From positions 186,001-250,000 of the forward strand of contig CBDHHC010000004.1 in NCBI GenBank assembly GCA_965263345.1: a DNA stretch of 64,000 bases. Direction: 5' to 3'. Each line of letters opens with the position of its first letter. Position 1 is the stretch's first letter. This DNA is from CBDHHC01 sp965263345. Its GTDB lineage: Bacteria > Pseudomonadota > Alphaproteobacteria > Rhizobiales > CBDHHC01. The notes under the pieces are model-generated. The model made no database searches and was not told the DNA's origin. It was given only the letters and a program-made list of their open reading frames with translations. Both the position numbers and the translations under genes were made by a program. Shown in pieces: positions 44,276-54,064 of this stretch.

Positions 44276-45352
44276 ATGAAAGAAAATCAAAAAGAAGAAA
44301 CAACTGATGTCTTACAAATTGCTCCTCCTGAACCAGGGATCTTAACAAGCACATCACAATTGTCTGGGCCTGAACGCGCTGCAGCTATTATGCTTGCTTT
44401 AGGAGAAAAATATGGAGCTCCTATATGGAAAGAATTAGATGATAATGACATTGCTGAAATTTCCATAGCTATGTCTAATCTAGGGACTATGAGTGCAGAA
44501 GTTATGGAGACATTACTTGGGAATTTTGTCTCGCAAATGTCTATGTCTGGTGCTGTTATGGGGAACTTTGAGTCGACGGAACGTCTTCTCATGCAGTTTC
44601 TATCCCATGATCGTGTGAATAATATTATGGAAGAAATACGTGGCCCAGCAGGTCGAAACATGTGGGAGAAGCTCTCAAATGTTCAGGCCAACGTTCTTGC
44701 TAACTATTTAAAAAATGAATACCCACAAACTGTTGCTGTTATTCTATCAAAGATTGCTAGCGATCATGCTGCTCGTGTTTTGTCCATTTTGCCCGATGAC
44801 TTTTCCCTAGAGGTTGTTCAAAGAATGCTTGGTATGGACTCTGTGCAAAAAGATATTCTCGAAAAAATAGAACAAACACTCCGTAAAGAATTTATATCTA
44901 ATCTTGCATCAACACGTAAACGTGACTCTTATGAAATGATGGCAGAGATCTTTAATAATTTTGATCGACAAACAGAGACTAAATTTGTTTCAGCCCTTGA
45001 TGAAGTTGATCGTGACGCAACAGATAAAATTAAGTCTTTGATGTTCACATTTGAAGACTTGACTAAATTGGATGATGCTAGTTGTCAGACTCTCTTACGG
45101 TTTGTTGAAAAAGATATTCTGCAACTTGCTATGAAAGGATCTAGTGACAGTATTCGTGATTACTTTTTCAAAAATATGTCTGAACGAGCTGCAACTATGC
45201 TGAAAGACGATATAGATTCTATGGGCCCTGTAAGACTTAGCGAAGTTGATGAGGCACAGTCTAGTATGATTACAACAGCTAAAGACCTCGCGCAGAAGGG
45301 TGAGATCATCATATCTAAAGGTGGTAGCTCCGGTGATGAGATTGTTTATTAA
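44276..45352 (+). CDS. fliG: Flagellar motor switch protein FliG
   Basis: 358 aa. FliG couples the MotA/B stator to the rotor. SGPERAAAIMLALGEKYG opens the N-terminal FliF-binding domain, LKNEYPQTVAVILSKI the middle (ARM-M) domain and VDRDATDKIKSLMFTFEDL the C-terminal torque domain. Charged residues important for torque are in EKDILQLAMKGSSD and MSERAATMLKDDIDSMGPVR. The N-terminal 25 residues are an extra tail. It sits 54 nt after fliF and 17 nt before fliH. Confidence 0.95.
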   Translation: MKENQKEETTDVLQIAPPEPGILTSTSQLSGPERAAAIMLALGEKYGAPIWKELDDNDIAEISIAMSNLGTMSAEVMETLLGNFVSQMSMSGAVMGNFESTERLLMQFLSHDRVNNIMEEIRGPAGRNMWEKLSNVQANVLANYLKNEYPQTVAVILSKIASDHAARVLSILPDDFSLEVVQRMLGMDSVQKDILEKIEQTLRKEFISNLASTRKRDSYEMMAEIFNNFDRQTETKFVSALDEVDRDATDKIKSLMFTFEDLTKLDDASCQTLLRFVEKDILQLAMKGSSDSIRDYFFKNMSERAATMLKDDIDSMGPVRLSEVDEAQSSMITTAKDLAQKGEIIISKGGSSGDEIVY

Positions 45353-45369
45353 AGGTATAAGGTCTATCA

Positions 45370-46143
45370 ATGAATTCACCAGTTAAATTTCTATTTGATA
45401 CAAACTTTGATGAACTAGAAGATGAACAACAAGAACCTATTGAAGATGTTATTAAACGTGAATTACAGGCACAATTCTCCAGTGAATTAGAAGTTGAAAA
45501 GAAAAAATCCTATGAAGAAGGTTTTTTAGCTGGAGAAAAGAAAGCGCAAGAGGAACAAGATCAAGAAATTTTAAAATCTAATGAAATCCTTAAAAAATCC
45601 TATGAGGACCTTCAAGGCGTTATGCAGCATCTTCTTGAAAAATTTCCTGAGAATGTTACGCAATTTACAAAGAAGACAAGAGAATATCGATCTGAAGCTG
45701 CCCAACTTGCTGTTTTGATGGCACAAAAAGTTGCACAACAAGCTCTTGTTGATCAACCTTTAAAACGTTTGGAAACTGTTTTTAGAGAACATATCAAATA
45801 CCTTTCTGCTGAACCAAAAATCACAATAGAAGTTCCTGAAAAACTTAGTGAACTTACACAAGAACTGTTTGATGGCATTGCACAAGAAATTGACTTTGAC
45901 GGCAAATTAATCATTGAAGCAAACGATGATCTGCCTATAGGTGATTGGAAATTTGAATGGAGAACTGGCGGTGTTCAACAAACGAATGAAAAAGTATCAG
46001 AAATTTTATCAGATACTGTCCTTAACTATATTCAGTTAACAAATGAAGACATTCGAGATCTTGTACCTACAACTTCAAATGTTTCTGATGACATTCAACA
46101 AAACCATTCTAGATCGAGTGATGATATTGAGGTTTCAAAATGA
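45370..46143 (+). CDS. fliH: Flagellar export regulator FliH
   Basis: 257 aa, acidic, with a coiled coil in residues 25-80 and a C-terminal FliH/YscL-type domain (LAVLMAQKVAQQALVDQPL, then FREHIKYLSAEPKITIEVP). FliH regulates the export ATPase FliI and links it to FliN. FliI is not in the window. Sequence conservation is low, as is usual for FliH, so the identification leans on the operon position between fliG and fliN. Its TGA overlaps the ATG of fliN (ATGA). Confidence 0.85.
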   Translation: MNSPVKFLFDTNFDELEDEQQEPIEDVIKRELQAQFSSELEVEKKKSYEEGFLAGEKKAQEEQDQEILKSNEILKKSYEDLQGVMQHLLEKFPENVTQFTKKTREYRSEAAQLAVLMAQKVAQQALVDQPLKRLETVFREHIKYLSAEPKITIEVPEKLSELTQELFDGIAQEIDFDGKLIIEANDDLPIGDWKFEWRTGGVQQTNEKVSEILSDTVLNYIQLTNEDIRDLVPTTSNVSDDIQQNHSRSSDDIEVSK

Positions 46144-46487
46144 ACGACGAGACAGAAAATACAAACATTGATCTTGATGATTTTTCTGATGAAGAAGAAA
46201 AGCAAAAAACAGAATCTAATGAAGAAGGAATTCAGCGTTCTGCACAAGACTTAGAGGCTGTTTTTGATATTCCTGTTAATATCTCCGCAGTTCTTGGGCG
46301 AACTCATATGGAAGTGAGCGAGCTGTTGCAGTTAGATTCTGGCGATGTCGTTGAACTTGATCGTAAGATTGGTGAAGCTATCGATATATATGTCAATAAT
46401 CGTTTAATTGCGAGAGGTGAGGTTGTCCTTGTAGATGACAAGTTAGGGATCACGATGACTGAAATTATTAAAACTGAACGTCATTAA
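46140..46487 (+). CDS. fliN: Flagellar motor switch protein FliN
   Basis: 115 aa. The C-terminal SpoA domain carries the FliN motifs IPVNISAVLGRTHMEVSELL, LDSGDVVELDRKIGEAIDIY and VNNRLIARGEVVLVDDKLGI. The N-terminal 45 residues are acidic and variable. FliN forms the C-ring with FliM. The four-base overlap with fliH shows translational coupling. The flbD gene follows 97 nt later. Confidence 0.95.
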   Translation: MNDETENTNIDLDDFSDEEEKQKTESNEEGIQRSAQDLEAVFDIPVNISAVLGRTHMEVSELLQLDSGDVVELDRKIGEAIDIYVNNRLIARGEVVLVDDKLGITMTEIIKTERH

Positions 46488-46584
46488 AATACTTATAGCT
46501 TTTAATTTGCAGAGACTGTTGGGTTCATAAAAAAAGAAACGTGTGCTCAGACAAGAGAGACATTGATTTTTACAGGAGAGCATA

Positions 46585-47937
46585 ATGCGGTTATTGATTA
46601 TTGGTAGTTTAAATGGTGATTTAACTACAGCAAGTAAAATGGCAATCGATAGTGGTGCAAAGGTTAGTCATGCTCCTACACTTGAATCTGCACTTAGAGA
46701 ATTAAGGTCAGGTAAAGGTGCTGACCTATTAATGGTTGAAGTCAGTCATGATATAGCGAATTTATATGAGAGTCTGGAAAATGAACGTATTCATGTTCCT
46801 ATCATTGCTTGTGGTACCGGAGATGATGCGCAGGCTGCAGTTTCCGCCATTAAAGCAGGTGCTAAAGAATATATTCCCCTCCCTCCTGATGCTGAACTTA
46901 TTGCGGCAATTTTGAAAGCGGTCTCTAAGGATGATAAATCGTTCATTTTCAAAGATCAAAAAACCCAGGATTTACTCCGTTTAGCAGATCAAGTTGCCGC
47001 TTCTGAAGCAAATATCCTTATTACTGGCGAGTCTGGTACTGGTAAGGAGGTCATGGCTAAATATTTGCACAAGAAATCTGGCCGTGCAGACAAAGTTTTT
47101 ATCTCTTTAAATTGTGCCGCAATTCCAGAAAACTTGCTCGAATCAGAATTGTTTGGCCATGAGAAAGGAGCTTTTACAGGAGCTGTTGCCAGACGTATTG
47201 GTAAGTTTGAAGAAGCAAATAGAGGTACTCTGCTATTAGATGAAATATCTGAGATGGATATCAAACTTCAAGCAAAACTCCTTAGAGCAATTCAAGAACG
47301 TGTTATTGATCGTGTTGGAGGGACAAAACCTGTGCCTGTTGACATAAGAATTATTGCTACATCGAATAGAGATTTAAATGCAGCCGTTAGGGAGGGTATC
47401 TTTAGGGAAGATTTGCTCTATCGTCTAAATGTTGTCAATTTAAAAATTCCTCCGTTAAGAGAACGACCACTTGATATACTCGAACTTGCGAGTCATTTCT
47501 CGACTAAATATGCAGAGGCTAATGGGTTACCTTTTCGTCCGTTTTCATCTGATGCCGAGAAAGTTCTTAAACAAAACTCTTGGAAAGGTAATGTCAGAGA
47601 ACTTGAAAATACGATCCATAGAGCCGTTATTTTATCAACTGGGGACATGATTGAAGATACAGCTATTTCTTCTCCTGAGAATGATATGCTTTCAAATACA
47701 ACAACTTCTCATGTAGATAGAGCCGTTCAAACTGCTGAGTTTATCAGTAATGGACTTGTTGGCAAGACTGTTGCGGAAGTCGAAAAGGATCTCATCTTAG
47801 ATACACTTGGACATTGTCTAGGGAACCGTACTCACGCTGCTAATATCCTAGGGATCTCTATTCGTACGTTAAGAAACAAACTCAAACAGTATTCGGATGA
47901 TGGTATAGATGTCCCTATACCAGGTGAGACTCGTTAA
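46585..47937 (+). CDS. flbD: Sigma-54 flagellar transcription activator FlbD
   Basis: 450 aa, CAGGAGAGC before the ATG. Order: a degenerate receiver (1-115), AAA+ (about 135-365) and a Fis-type HTH (about 405-440: NRTHAANILGISIRTLRNKL). AAA+ motifs are GESGTGKE (Walker A), GAFTGA (sigma-54 contact), LLLDEISEM (Walker B) and GNVRELEN. At the phospho-acceptor position the receiver has Glu52 (LLMVEVS) instead of Asp, so it cannot be phosphorylated in the usual way; Caulobacter FlbD is also phosphorylation-independent and is controlled by FliX. FliX is not seen here. It probably activates the sigma-54 promoters found upstream of fliK, flgF and fliL. Confidence 0.92.
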   Translation: MRLLIIGSLNGDLTTASKMAIDSGAKVSHAPTLESALRELRSGKGADLLMVEVSHDIANLYESLENERIHVPIIACGTGDDAQAAVSAIKAGAKEYIPLPPDAELIAAILKAVSKDDKSFIFKDQKTQDLLRLADQVAASEANILITGESGTGKEVMAKYLHKKSGRADKVFISLNCAAIPENLLESELFGHEKGAFTGAVARRIGKFEEANRGTLLLDEISEMDIKLQAKLLRAIQERVIDRVGGTKPVPVDIRIIATSNRDLNAAVREGIFREDLLYRLNVVNLKIPPLRERPLDILELASHFSTKYAEANGLPFRPFSSDAEKVLKQNSWKGNVRELENTIHRAVILSTGDMIEDTAISSPENDMLSNTTTSHVDRAVQTAEFISNGLVGKTVAEVEKDLILDTLGHCLGNRTHAANILGISIRTLRNKLKQYSDDGIDVPIPGETR

Positions 47938-47991
47938 TTTATTATCTAGAAATTTAAAAGTAATTTTTCAGTCATTTAAAGGCATAATTAC

Positions 47992-50142
47992 ATGAATGAC
48001 CCTATGGCTCGCACAGAACAGCAAAAAGGTATTCAAAGCGGAGCCTCGTCCGAGGCTATTAGCCTTCAAAGCTTTGGATCTTTAATCGATCTTAGCAAAC
48101 GTGGGGACATTGGGTTAGCACTTGGTGTAATTGCAATATTGGTTGTTCTTATCATGCCAATGCCTGCTATTATGCTAGATCTTCTTCTTGCAATTTCTAT
48201 TACATTTTCCGTTTTGATTTTGATGACGGCGCTTTTTATACGCACCGCGCTGGAATTTTCGTCTTTTCCGACAGTCTTACTCATTGCTACAATGATGCGT
48301 TTGGCTCTTAATCTCGCATCTACTCGCCTGATATTAACTCATGGACATGAAGGTACAGACGCAGCCGGAAATGTTATTGAGGCTTTTGGCAACTTTGTGA
48401 TGCAGGGTAATTTTGTTATTGGTATCATAGTTTTTGCTATTCTTGTTCTTGTAAATTTTATTGTTATTACAAAAGGCTCTGGCCGTATCGCAGAAGTGGC
48501 GGCAAGATTCACTCTTGATGCGATGCCTGGTAAACAAATGGCAATTGATGCCGATTTATCCGCAGGCCTGATTGATGAGAATGAAGCAAGACGTCGACGT
48601 AAGAAGCTTGAGGATGAGTCTTCGTTCTTTGGAGCTATGGATGGTGCCTCTAAATTTGTAAGAGGTGATGCCATAGCAGGGCTCCTGATCACATTTATCA
48701 ATATTATTGGTGGTATGATTATTGGTATGGGGCAAAACAACTTAACTTTACTTGATGCCGGCCAAACATATACCCTCCTGACTGTTGGCGATGGGTTGGT
48801 CAGCCAGATCCCAGCCCTTATTGTATCAACAGCAGCTGGCTTGCTTGTTTCAAAGGCTGGTGTGGATGGCGCCGCTGATGAAGCACTTTTTGCTCAATTA
48901 TCGGGATATCCAAAAGCCTTGGGCATGTCATCTTTTGTTATGGTGATCATGTCAATTTTACCCGGTATTCCTATGCTTCCATTCCTAGGTCTTGCTGGCA
49001 TTTCCGGTTTTCTTGCATGGCGTGCGAATCAGTTTCATACCCAAAAAGCAATTGATGAAGAACAACAAAAAGTCGCAGAAATCGAGGAGACAAAACCGAA
49101 AGAAGAACCAATAGCTGATGCCTTACATATGGATGAACTCCGTCTTGAAATCGGCTATGGGTTACTTCCTCTTATTAATGAGTCTGTTGGAGACTCTGAT
49201 AAACTTACAGAACAAATTAAAGGTTTAAGAAGACAACTTGCAACGGATATGGGATTTGTGATGCCGTCCGTTCGTATCTTAGATAATATGCAGATTGAAG
49301 CTAATCATTACATGATTAAAGTTAAGGAGGTTGAAGCAGCAAAAGGTATTGTTCATGCCGATAAATTTATGGTCATGGACCCTCATGGAAATCAAATTGA
49401 ATTACCAGGTATTCATACAACGGAACCTACTTTTGGTCTGCCTGCTACTTGGGTTGATTTTGATCTGAAAGAAGAAGCTGCTTTAAAAGGCTATACTGTT
49501 GTTGATCCAGTCACAGTTCTTTCAACACACCTAACAGAAGTTTTGAAAGTTAATATGTCTGATTTGCTTTCTTATGCTGAGGTGCAAGGATTGCTCGATC
49601 GATTACCTGATGGTCATAAGAAGCTTTTAGAAGATCTTGTTCCTTCACAAATTAGCGTTACTGGGATTCAACGGGTTCTACAAGCTCTATTGTCTGAGCG
49701 AGTTTCTATACGAGATTTACCAACTATACTTGAGGGTATTTCAGAAGCATCTGCATTTACTCAAAATATTCAATCCATCACTGAACATGTTCGATCAAGA
49801 TTAGCACGACAGATTAGCGCGAAGCATATGTCTCCAAATGGCTATCTTCCATTGGTTACACTGACACCACAATGGGAACAACAGTTTGCAGAAGCTATTG
49901 TAGGTGAAAATGATGATCAACAACTCGCCATGGCTCCCAGTAAATTACAAGAGTTTATACAAGGGGTTCGGAGAGCCTTTGAAGAAGCTGGTAATGCGGG
50001 AGAAGTTCCTGTTTTACTTACCAGTCCAGGTATACGTCCATTTGTTCGAACAATTATTGAACGTTTCAGATCTCAGACAACTGTTTTATCTCAAAATGAA
50101 ATACACCCACATATCAAACTGAAAACTGTGGCCCAGGTTTAA
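47992..50142 (+). CDS. flhA: Flagellar export gate protein FlhA
   Basis: 716 aa, ATG at 47992 after AAAGG. It is the membrane export-gate subunit of the flagellar type III system. It has about eight N-terminal membrane helices (residues about 35-340). The FHIPEP signature is in the region FPTVLLIATMMRLALNLAS, and DADLSAGLIDENEARRRRKK follows in the cytoplasmic loop. The large cytoplasmic domain has LRLEIGYGLLPLI and MGFVMPSVRILDNMQI. The length is normal (about 690-710). It is the last gene of the plus-strand fliF operon and converges on the TPR gene. Confidence 0.95.
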   Translation: MNDPMARTEQQKGIQSGASSEAISLQSFGSLIDLSKRGDIGLALGVIAILVVLIMPMPAIMLDLLLAISITFSVLILMTALFIRTALEFSSFPTVLLIATMMRLALNLASTRLILTHGHEGTDAAGNVIEAFGNFVMQGNFVIGIIVFAILVLVNFIVITKGSGRIAEVAARFTLDAMPGKQMAIDADLSAGLIDENEARRRRKKLEDESSFFGAMDGASKFVRGDAIAGLLITFINIIGGMIIGMGQNNLTLLDAGQTYTLLTVGDGLVSQIPALIVSTAAGLLVSKAGVDGAADEALFAQLSGYPKALGMSSFVMVIMSILPGIPMLPFLGLAGISGFLAWRANQFHTQKAIDEEQQKVAEIEETKPKEEPIADALHMDELRLEIGYGLLPLINESVGDSDKLTEQIKGLRRQLATDMGFVMPSVRILDNMQIEANHYMIKVKEVEAAKGIVHADKFMVMDPHGNQIELPGIHTTEPTFGLPATWVDFDLKEEAALKGYTVVDPVTVLSTHLTEVLKVNMSDLLSYAEVQGLLDRLPDGHKKLLEDLVPSQISVTGIQRVLQALLSERVSIRDLPTILEGISEASAFTQNIQSITEHVRSRLARQISAKHMSPNGYLPLVTLTPQWEQQFAEAIVGENDDQQLAMAPSKLQEFIQGVRRAFEEAGNAGEVPVLLTSPGIRPFVRTIIERFRSQTTVLSQNEIHPHIKLKTVAQV

Positions 50143-50172
50143 AGGTAATTATAAATTCAAAAGAAGTTTTTA

Positions 50173-51648
50173 TCAGCTATTATTTTTTTCTGGTTCCTGA
50201 TTTCGAGACGCTGATTTTTCTTTTCCGTCTATTTTGTCAAACCTAGCTTGGTACTCTTTTATGAATGCCTCAAGAGTATCAACATTGGATATTTCTTTCG
50301 CGAGTTTGGTAAATTCAGGTCCTCGCTTAAGAACAGGTGAAGTTACTAATACAAAAGACTCAGCATCTTGCCCATATTTCATTTTTTCATAATATTTTTT
50401 TCGCAAACGATCTAAAGCAAACTGGTCTTCAGCCAAAGAATACGAAATAGCTGCCCTTAAAATATCGAAACGCTCGGTATCCGATAAAGGATTTTCGTCC
50501 TTCCAACGTGTGCCTAACATTTCTTCAAGAAGCTCTCCTGCTCTTTGCCACCTATGCGCTTTCCAGAATGCATCAGCTTTTAATCTGGCTATATCATACC
50601 CCTTTAACCGACCTAAGATGTCAATTGTATTTTCTACCCGACCTAGCTCTCCTAAAGATCTAGCTTCCAGGATATCTCTGCGTTTTTTCAAACCATCTGG
50701 CAAGTCAGGTTGCCTTGTATCCCTAATTGTTCTTAAGGCAAGAGATGGTTTTCTATTCATTAAATGTACAAGAGCTAAACGTGCTGCAACTTGAGCTCTA
50801 GCAATTCCATTCAATCTATTTTTTACTTGGTAATCCAATAATTCTGATGCTTGATCTAAAAGATCTACATCCATTAAGCGGCCAGCTAATCGTCGGATTA
50901 GCTCATCACCTAATCGTCCTATTGGAGTTAGTTCTTTATAATCATAATAGAGACTCAGAGCTCTTACAGGAGGCAAGTTATCTGCTTTTCCATATAAAAA
51001 GAGGTCTGAGAATACCTCTTTCATTTCATCTTGGATTTGCAAAGCCTCTCTTTCTTTTGGGAAGGCAATCACAGTATTTTTCATAACTTCAAAAGCTTTA
51101 CGATATTTTTTATTCTGCGCATATAAGTTTGCTAGCTTATGCAGTGCGCGCAGTTCAATCTCATCTCCTCGCCAAATTATACTCAATCTTTCTAGCTTCT
51201 TAATAGCTTGAGAAATGTTTATTTTTTTATCTTTTAGTTGCAAACCAATCTTTCTTAACTCTGCTTCAGCTGAAGGAGCACCGGCATCAGCAGAAATAAC
51301 TTTTTTATATGATGAGATTGCTTCATCATTTTTTCCAATCGTCTGGTAATACCGCCCTCTAAGCAGGCTTAATTCTGTTGCATTATTTTTGGATAGAGTG
51401 TCTTCAGAAATTGCATTTAATGACTCGGCTGCACGTTTCCATTGCTTCATTGATAAAGCTGCTTTTGCATCCATTAAAAGGAATTTTGTCTGTAAATCTT
51501 GTGGGTATGAGGGAATTTCTTCTTTGCCTTCCGAAAATTGCTTTAGAGCTATCGGCCAATTTTTTTCATTGACCGCTAAATATCCACGCCATAATGCGGC
51601 ATTTTTATCAAATGCAATCTCGTGTTTATTTAAGTGATTTCTTTGCAT
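50173..51648 (-). CDS. TPR protein, C-terminal part of a frame-disrupted gene
   Basis: 491 aa if read from the ATG at 51648, but that ATG overlaps the preceding frame, so it is probably not a natural start. It has helical tetratricopeptide-like repeats throughout (for example ALWRGYLAVNEKNWPIALKQF, AISSYKKVISADAGAPSAEA, LHKLANLYAQNKKYRKAFEV). No signal peptide of its own. It is the C-terminal continuation of the 710-aa frame at 51798-53930 through the bridging frame at 51626-51835: one ancestral reading frame would give a protein of about 1250 aa. In relatives of this kind the AMIN-like and TPR parts are joined, as far as I recall. It converges on flhA. Confidence 0.7.
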   Translation of the reverse strand: MQRNHLNKHEIAFDKNAALWRGYLAVNEKNWPIALKQFSEGKEEIPSYPQDLQTKFLLMDAKAALSMKQWKRAAESLNAISEDTLSKNNATELSLLRGRYYQTIGKNDEAISSYKKVISADAGAPSAEAELRKIGLQLKDKKINISQAIKKLERLSIIWRGDEIELRALHKLANLYAQNKKYRKAFEVMKNTVIAFPKEREALQIQDEMKEVFSDLFLYGKADNLPPVRALSLYYDYKELTPIGRLGDELIRRLAGRLMDVDLLDQASELLDYQVKNRLNGIARAQVAARLALVHLMNRKPSLALRTIRDTRQPDLPDGLKKRRDILEARSLGELGRVENTIDILGRLKGYDIARLKADAFWKAHRWQRAGELLEEMLGTRWKDENPLSDTERFDILRAAISYSLAEDQFALDRLRKKYYEKMKYGQDAESFVLVTSPVLKRGPEFTKLAKEISNVDTLEAFIKEYQARFDKIDGKEKSASRNQEPEKNNS

Positions 51649-51835
51649 CTAAATTACGTTTCATGATCGCACTTGCGACACCATGTATAAGATTTAGGGA
51701 TGGATCATTTGCGGCAGTGGCATCTGTGTCTATAATCTGCTTTGTGACACCTAAGGATTCAGCTGCAAGCATATGAGCTAGATAAAAGCGTGCTAGCTCA
51801 AGGCGCTTTATTATTCTTTTCTTTTTCGTCCGCAA
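51626..51835 (-). pseudogene. Bridging segment between two frameshifts of the AMIN/TPR gene
   Basis: This 69-aa frame reads ELARFYLAHMLAAESLGV and ASAIMKRNLDAKKSLK, typical TPR-helix sequence. It is offset +1 from the 710-aa frame, which stops at TGA 51798-51800. It in turn stops at TAA 51626-51628, from where the +1 frame continues as the 484-aa TPR region. The first junction could also be explained by loss of a CG pair from GCGCGC, giving KARLELARFYLA, a canonical version. The second could be a one-base gain in a short A run. Confidence 0.6.
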
Positions 51836-53930
51836 AAGCGACAGCTCTTTCTAGTTGTTCAGCACGCCTAGAAAAAAACTTCTTTCCACCTTTTTGCCAA
51901 TTTTTAAAATCAACAAAGCCTAACAAAGATTTCTTTTTAGGCTTTTTGAGCTTATTCTTTATGAGATAGCGATAGACATTGTCTGAAGAAATTGTAAGTC
52001 CTTTTTTCCTGGAAATAAGGACTTCATTTACCCTTAGTCTCACGGAGAGGTCTTCAGCAATTGGTTTGATAACGATACCGTTTGAAGATGCCAGAATCTG
52101 GTTTTCTACAAACTTTTGTGTTTTAACAAAACCACGAGTAGGGCCAAACCCCGTGACAACTATAAGCTCGTCTCCAATCTCTTTGTCTTTAATAGTATAT
52201 ACATGGCCAGGGTTTTCATACCTAACTGCCATGATAATACGCTTATCATTTCTTAAAACTCGTTTTACACGAAGTGGGGTTAAATCACCGCTGACCATAT
52301 CACCTATAGCAATGTTCCAAATGCTATTAGATAGATTAGCATATGCCAACCACTTCTTTGCTAATTGAATATTCAGGACCTGTGCCCCCGAGATATTTTC
52401 TAATGATACATCTTTCACCATACCCTTGCTCATTTTTTTTATCATTCTTGTATTAATTTTTTGATCTGTTTCTAGAACGATGGTAAGAGTGCGGCCACGT
52501 TGATAAATTGCTGTTGCAATTGGTCTTTTAAACGGGAATGATAGTTCTAATCGGTCCCCTACTTTTTTTACCTGAACTGTAAGTTCTTTATCGCTTAATT
52601 CAGCATTAGAATCGTTATTATTCTTTTTCTTTCTTGTTATGTTTTTGTTATTTTTTGTCTTACTAGCTTTTTTCTCAGCACGCTCTTTGGCAACTTTTTT
52701 TCTTTTGATATCACCTGGTTTGTCAGCACCTCTCCAAACCTGATTGTAGCTAAAACCTTCTCCATCTGAACCAAAAGTACTTTCTAAATCACCTAGTTCA
52801 GGTCGAGTAATATTCTCAGGAATAAATAAAATACTTTTTACACTAATTGGAACATCTAATAGTTTCTTTGATTTCCTTTTACTGTTCTCATTATTATATG
52901 TCTCTTTATCATTTGCAGCCTTTAGCTCTTGTGGAGGTATTTTTCCGTCACCATTACCTTCTTCATCAACTAATTTCTTCATGTTATAGCGTTCTGCTAT
53001 TTTTTTCTTAGCTTCCTCAGATGATAAATCTAAATCAGAGTAGGGCCCAGTGATGTCGACAACATAATCGATACCTTCTCTGAAGCCACGAATATTTGCT
53101 TCGGGGTTTAGTAACAACTCAATTTCAATACCCTTATCATTTTTAATCAAGGCGACTTTTCTGAGATATGGTGGAGGGTCAGCTTTCAGTTGCGATAAAT
53201 CTACATTTGCATATCTGCCAAACTTTATACTTACCTTATCTCCTTTTCGAGACATTTTGACAGTTGCAAATTTATTCCAATCAAATAACAAACGGCTAAA
53301 TGTTGGATGGATTGCGACTCGTACTATTAACTTATTTTTCTTTCGAGACTCTTCCAGCTGCTTTGCCTCTTCAGCAGCTATTGCCGCAGCTTCTTCAGCT
53401 GCCCGGGTTAATTCATCTAATACGTCTTTAGGTAGTGCTGGGGGTTGCCCTGTCCAGCTTGTAGGTAAAATATCTAAAAATAATTTCGTTCCAACAGCAT
53501 TTAAATTGACTTTAAATACATCTGTCATAGCAAATCGTAATGCACGTCCATCAGGATCTCTTCGGGCTACGCCAATGTACGCATCCAGTTTTTCTGTGAC
53601 TAGACCAACATTTACATTCACTTTCTCTGAAAATTTTAAAACAAGGATTGTTCCTGAAATATCGTATGTATATTTAGGTAACCTATCAAACTCAAATACC
53701 ATACGACCATATCCCTGGCCTTTTACAGCTGTAACTTTTCCACTTGCTGCTTTTACTTCAGTGCTAAGCATGAACTGAGAAATGATAATTAATGGTATGG
53801 TAAGAATTAAAAGATTTTTAGTTATTTTATTTGGAAAAAATTTAATGTAAGAGCATGCAGTATCAATCATCTGATGACACAAATTATCAGATCTCACGAC
53901 ATATGCCTTATACATGTCATAAGTACGCAA
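51798..53930 (-). CDS. AMIN-like secreted/anchored protein, N-terminal part of the AMIN/TPR gene
   Basis: 710 aa, opening with TTG at 53930; an ATG at 53870 is a tighter start. A hydrophobic segment at about residues 38-58 (NLLILTIPLIIISQF) is a signal anchor, followed by periplasmic-type sequence. Beta-rich AMIN-like stretches recur: GYGRMVFEFDRLPKYTYD, FSRLLFDWNKFATVKM and RLELSFPFKRPIATAIYQ. An acidic/Lys-rich linker lies near 420-465. It ends at TGA 51798, directly before a TPR-type +1 frame. Position after motE in the fliL-fliM block suggests a cell-envelope role in flagellar function, but I know no established function for it. Confidence 0.65.
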   Translation of the reverse strand: MRTYDMYKAYVVRSDNLCHQMIDTACSYIKFFPNKITKNLLILTIPLIIISQFMLSTEVKAASGKVTAVKGQGYGRMVFEFDRLPKYTYDISGTILVLKFSEKVNVNVGLVTEKLDAYIGVARRDPDGRALRFAMTDVFKVNLNAVGTKLFLDILPTSWTGQPPALPKDVLDELTRAAEEAAAIAAEEAKQLEESRKKNKLIVRVAIHPTFSRLLFDWNKFATVKMSRKGDKVSIKFGRYANVDLSQLKADPPPYLRKVALIKNDKGIEIELLLNPEANIRGFREGIDYVVDITGPYSDLDLSSEEAKKKIAERYNMKKLVDEEGNGDGKIPPQELKAANDKETYNNENSKRKSKKLLDVPISVKSILFIPENITRPELGDLESTFGSDGEGFSYNQVWRGADKPGDIKRKKVAKERAEKKASKTKNNKNITRKKKNNNDSNAELSDKELTVQVKKVGDRLELSFPFKRPIATAIYQRGRTLTIVLETDQKINTRMIKKMSKGMVKDVSLENISGAQVLNIQLAKKWLAYANLSNSIWNIAIGDMVSGDLTPLRVKRVLRNDKRIIMAVRYENPGHVYTIKDKEIGDELIVVTGFGPTRGFVKTQKFVENQILASSNGIVIKPIAEDLSVRLRVNEVLISRKKGLTISSDNVYRYLIKNKLKKPKKKSLLGFVDFKNWQKGGKKFFSRRAEQLERAVAFADEKEKNNKAP

Positions 53931-54064
53931 AACTCACATCCTTTTACAAACACTACTAAACTTACTTTGATAACTGCATTCCATAGAAATTATTATGTAA
54001 TATTCCTATAAATGGATTAACAAAATGTACTTATGAAACAATTAGGTGAGTTTTATTGATTTCA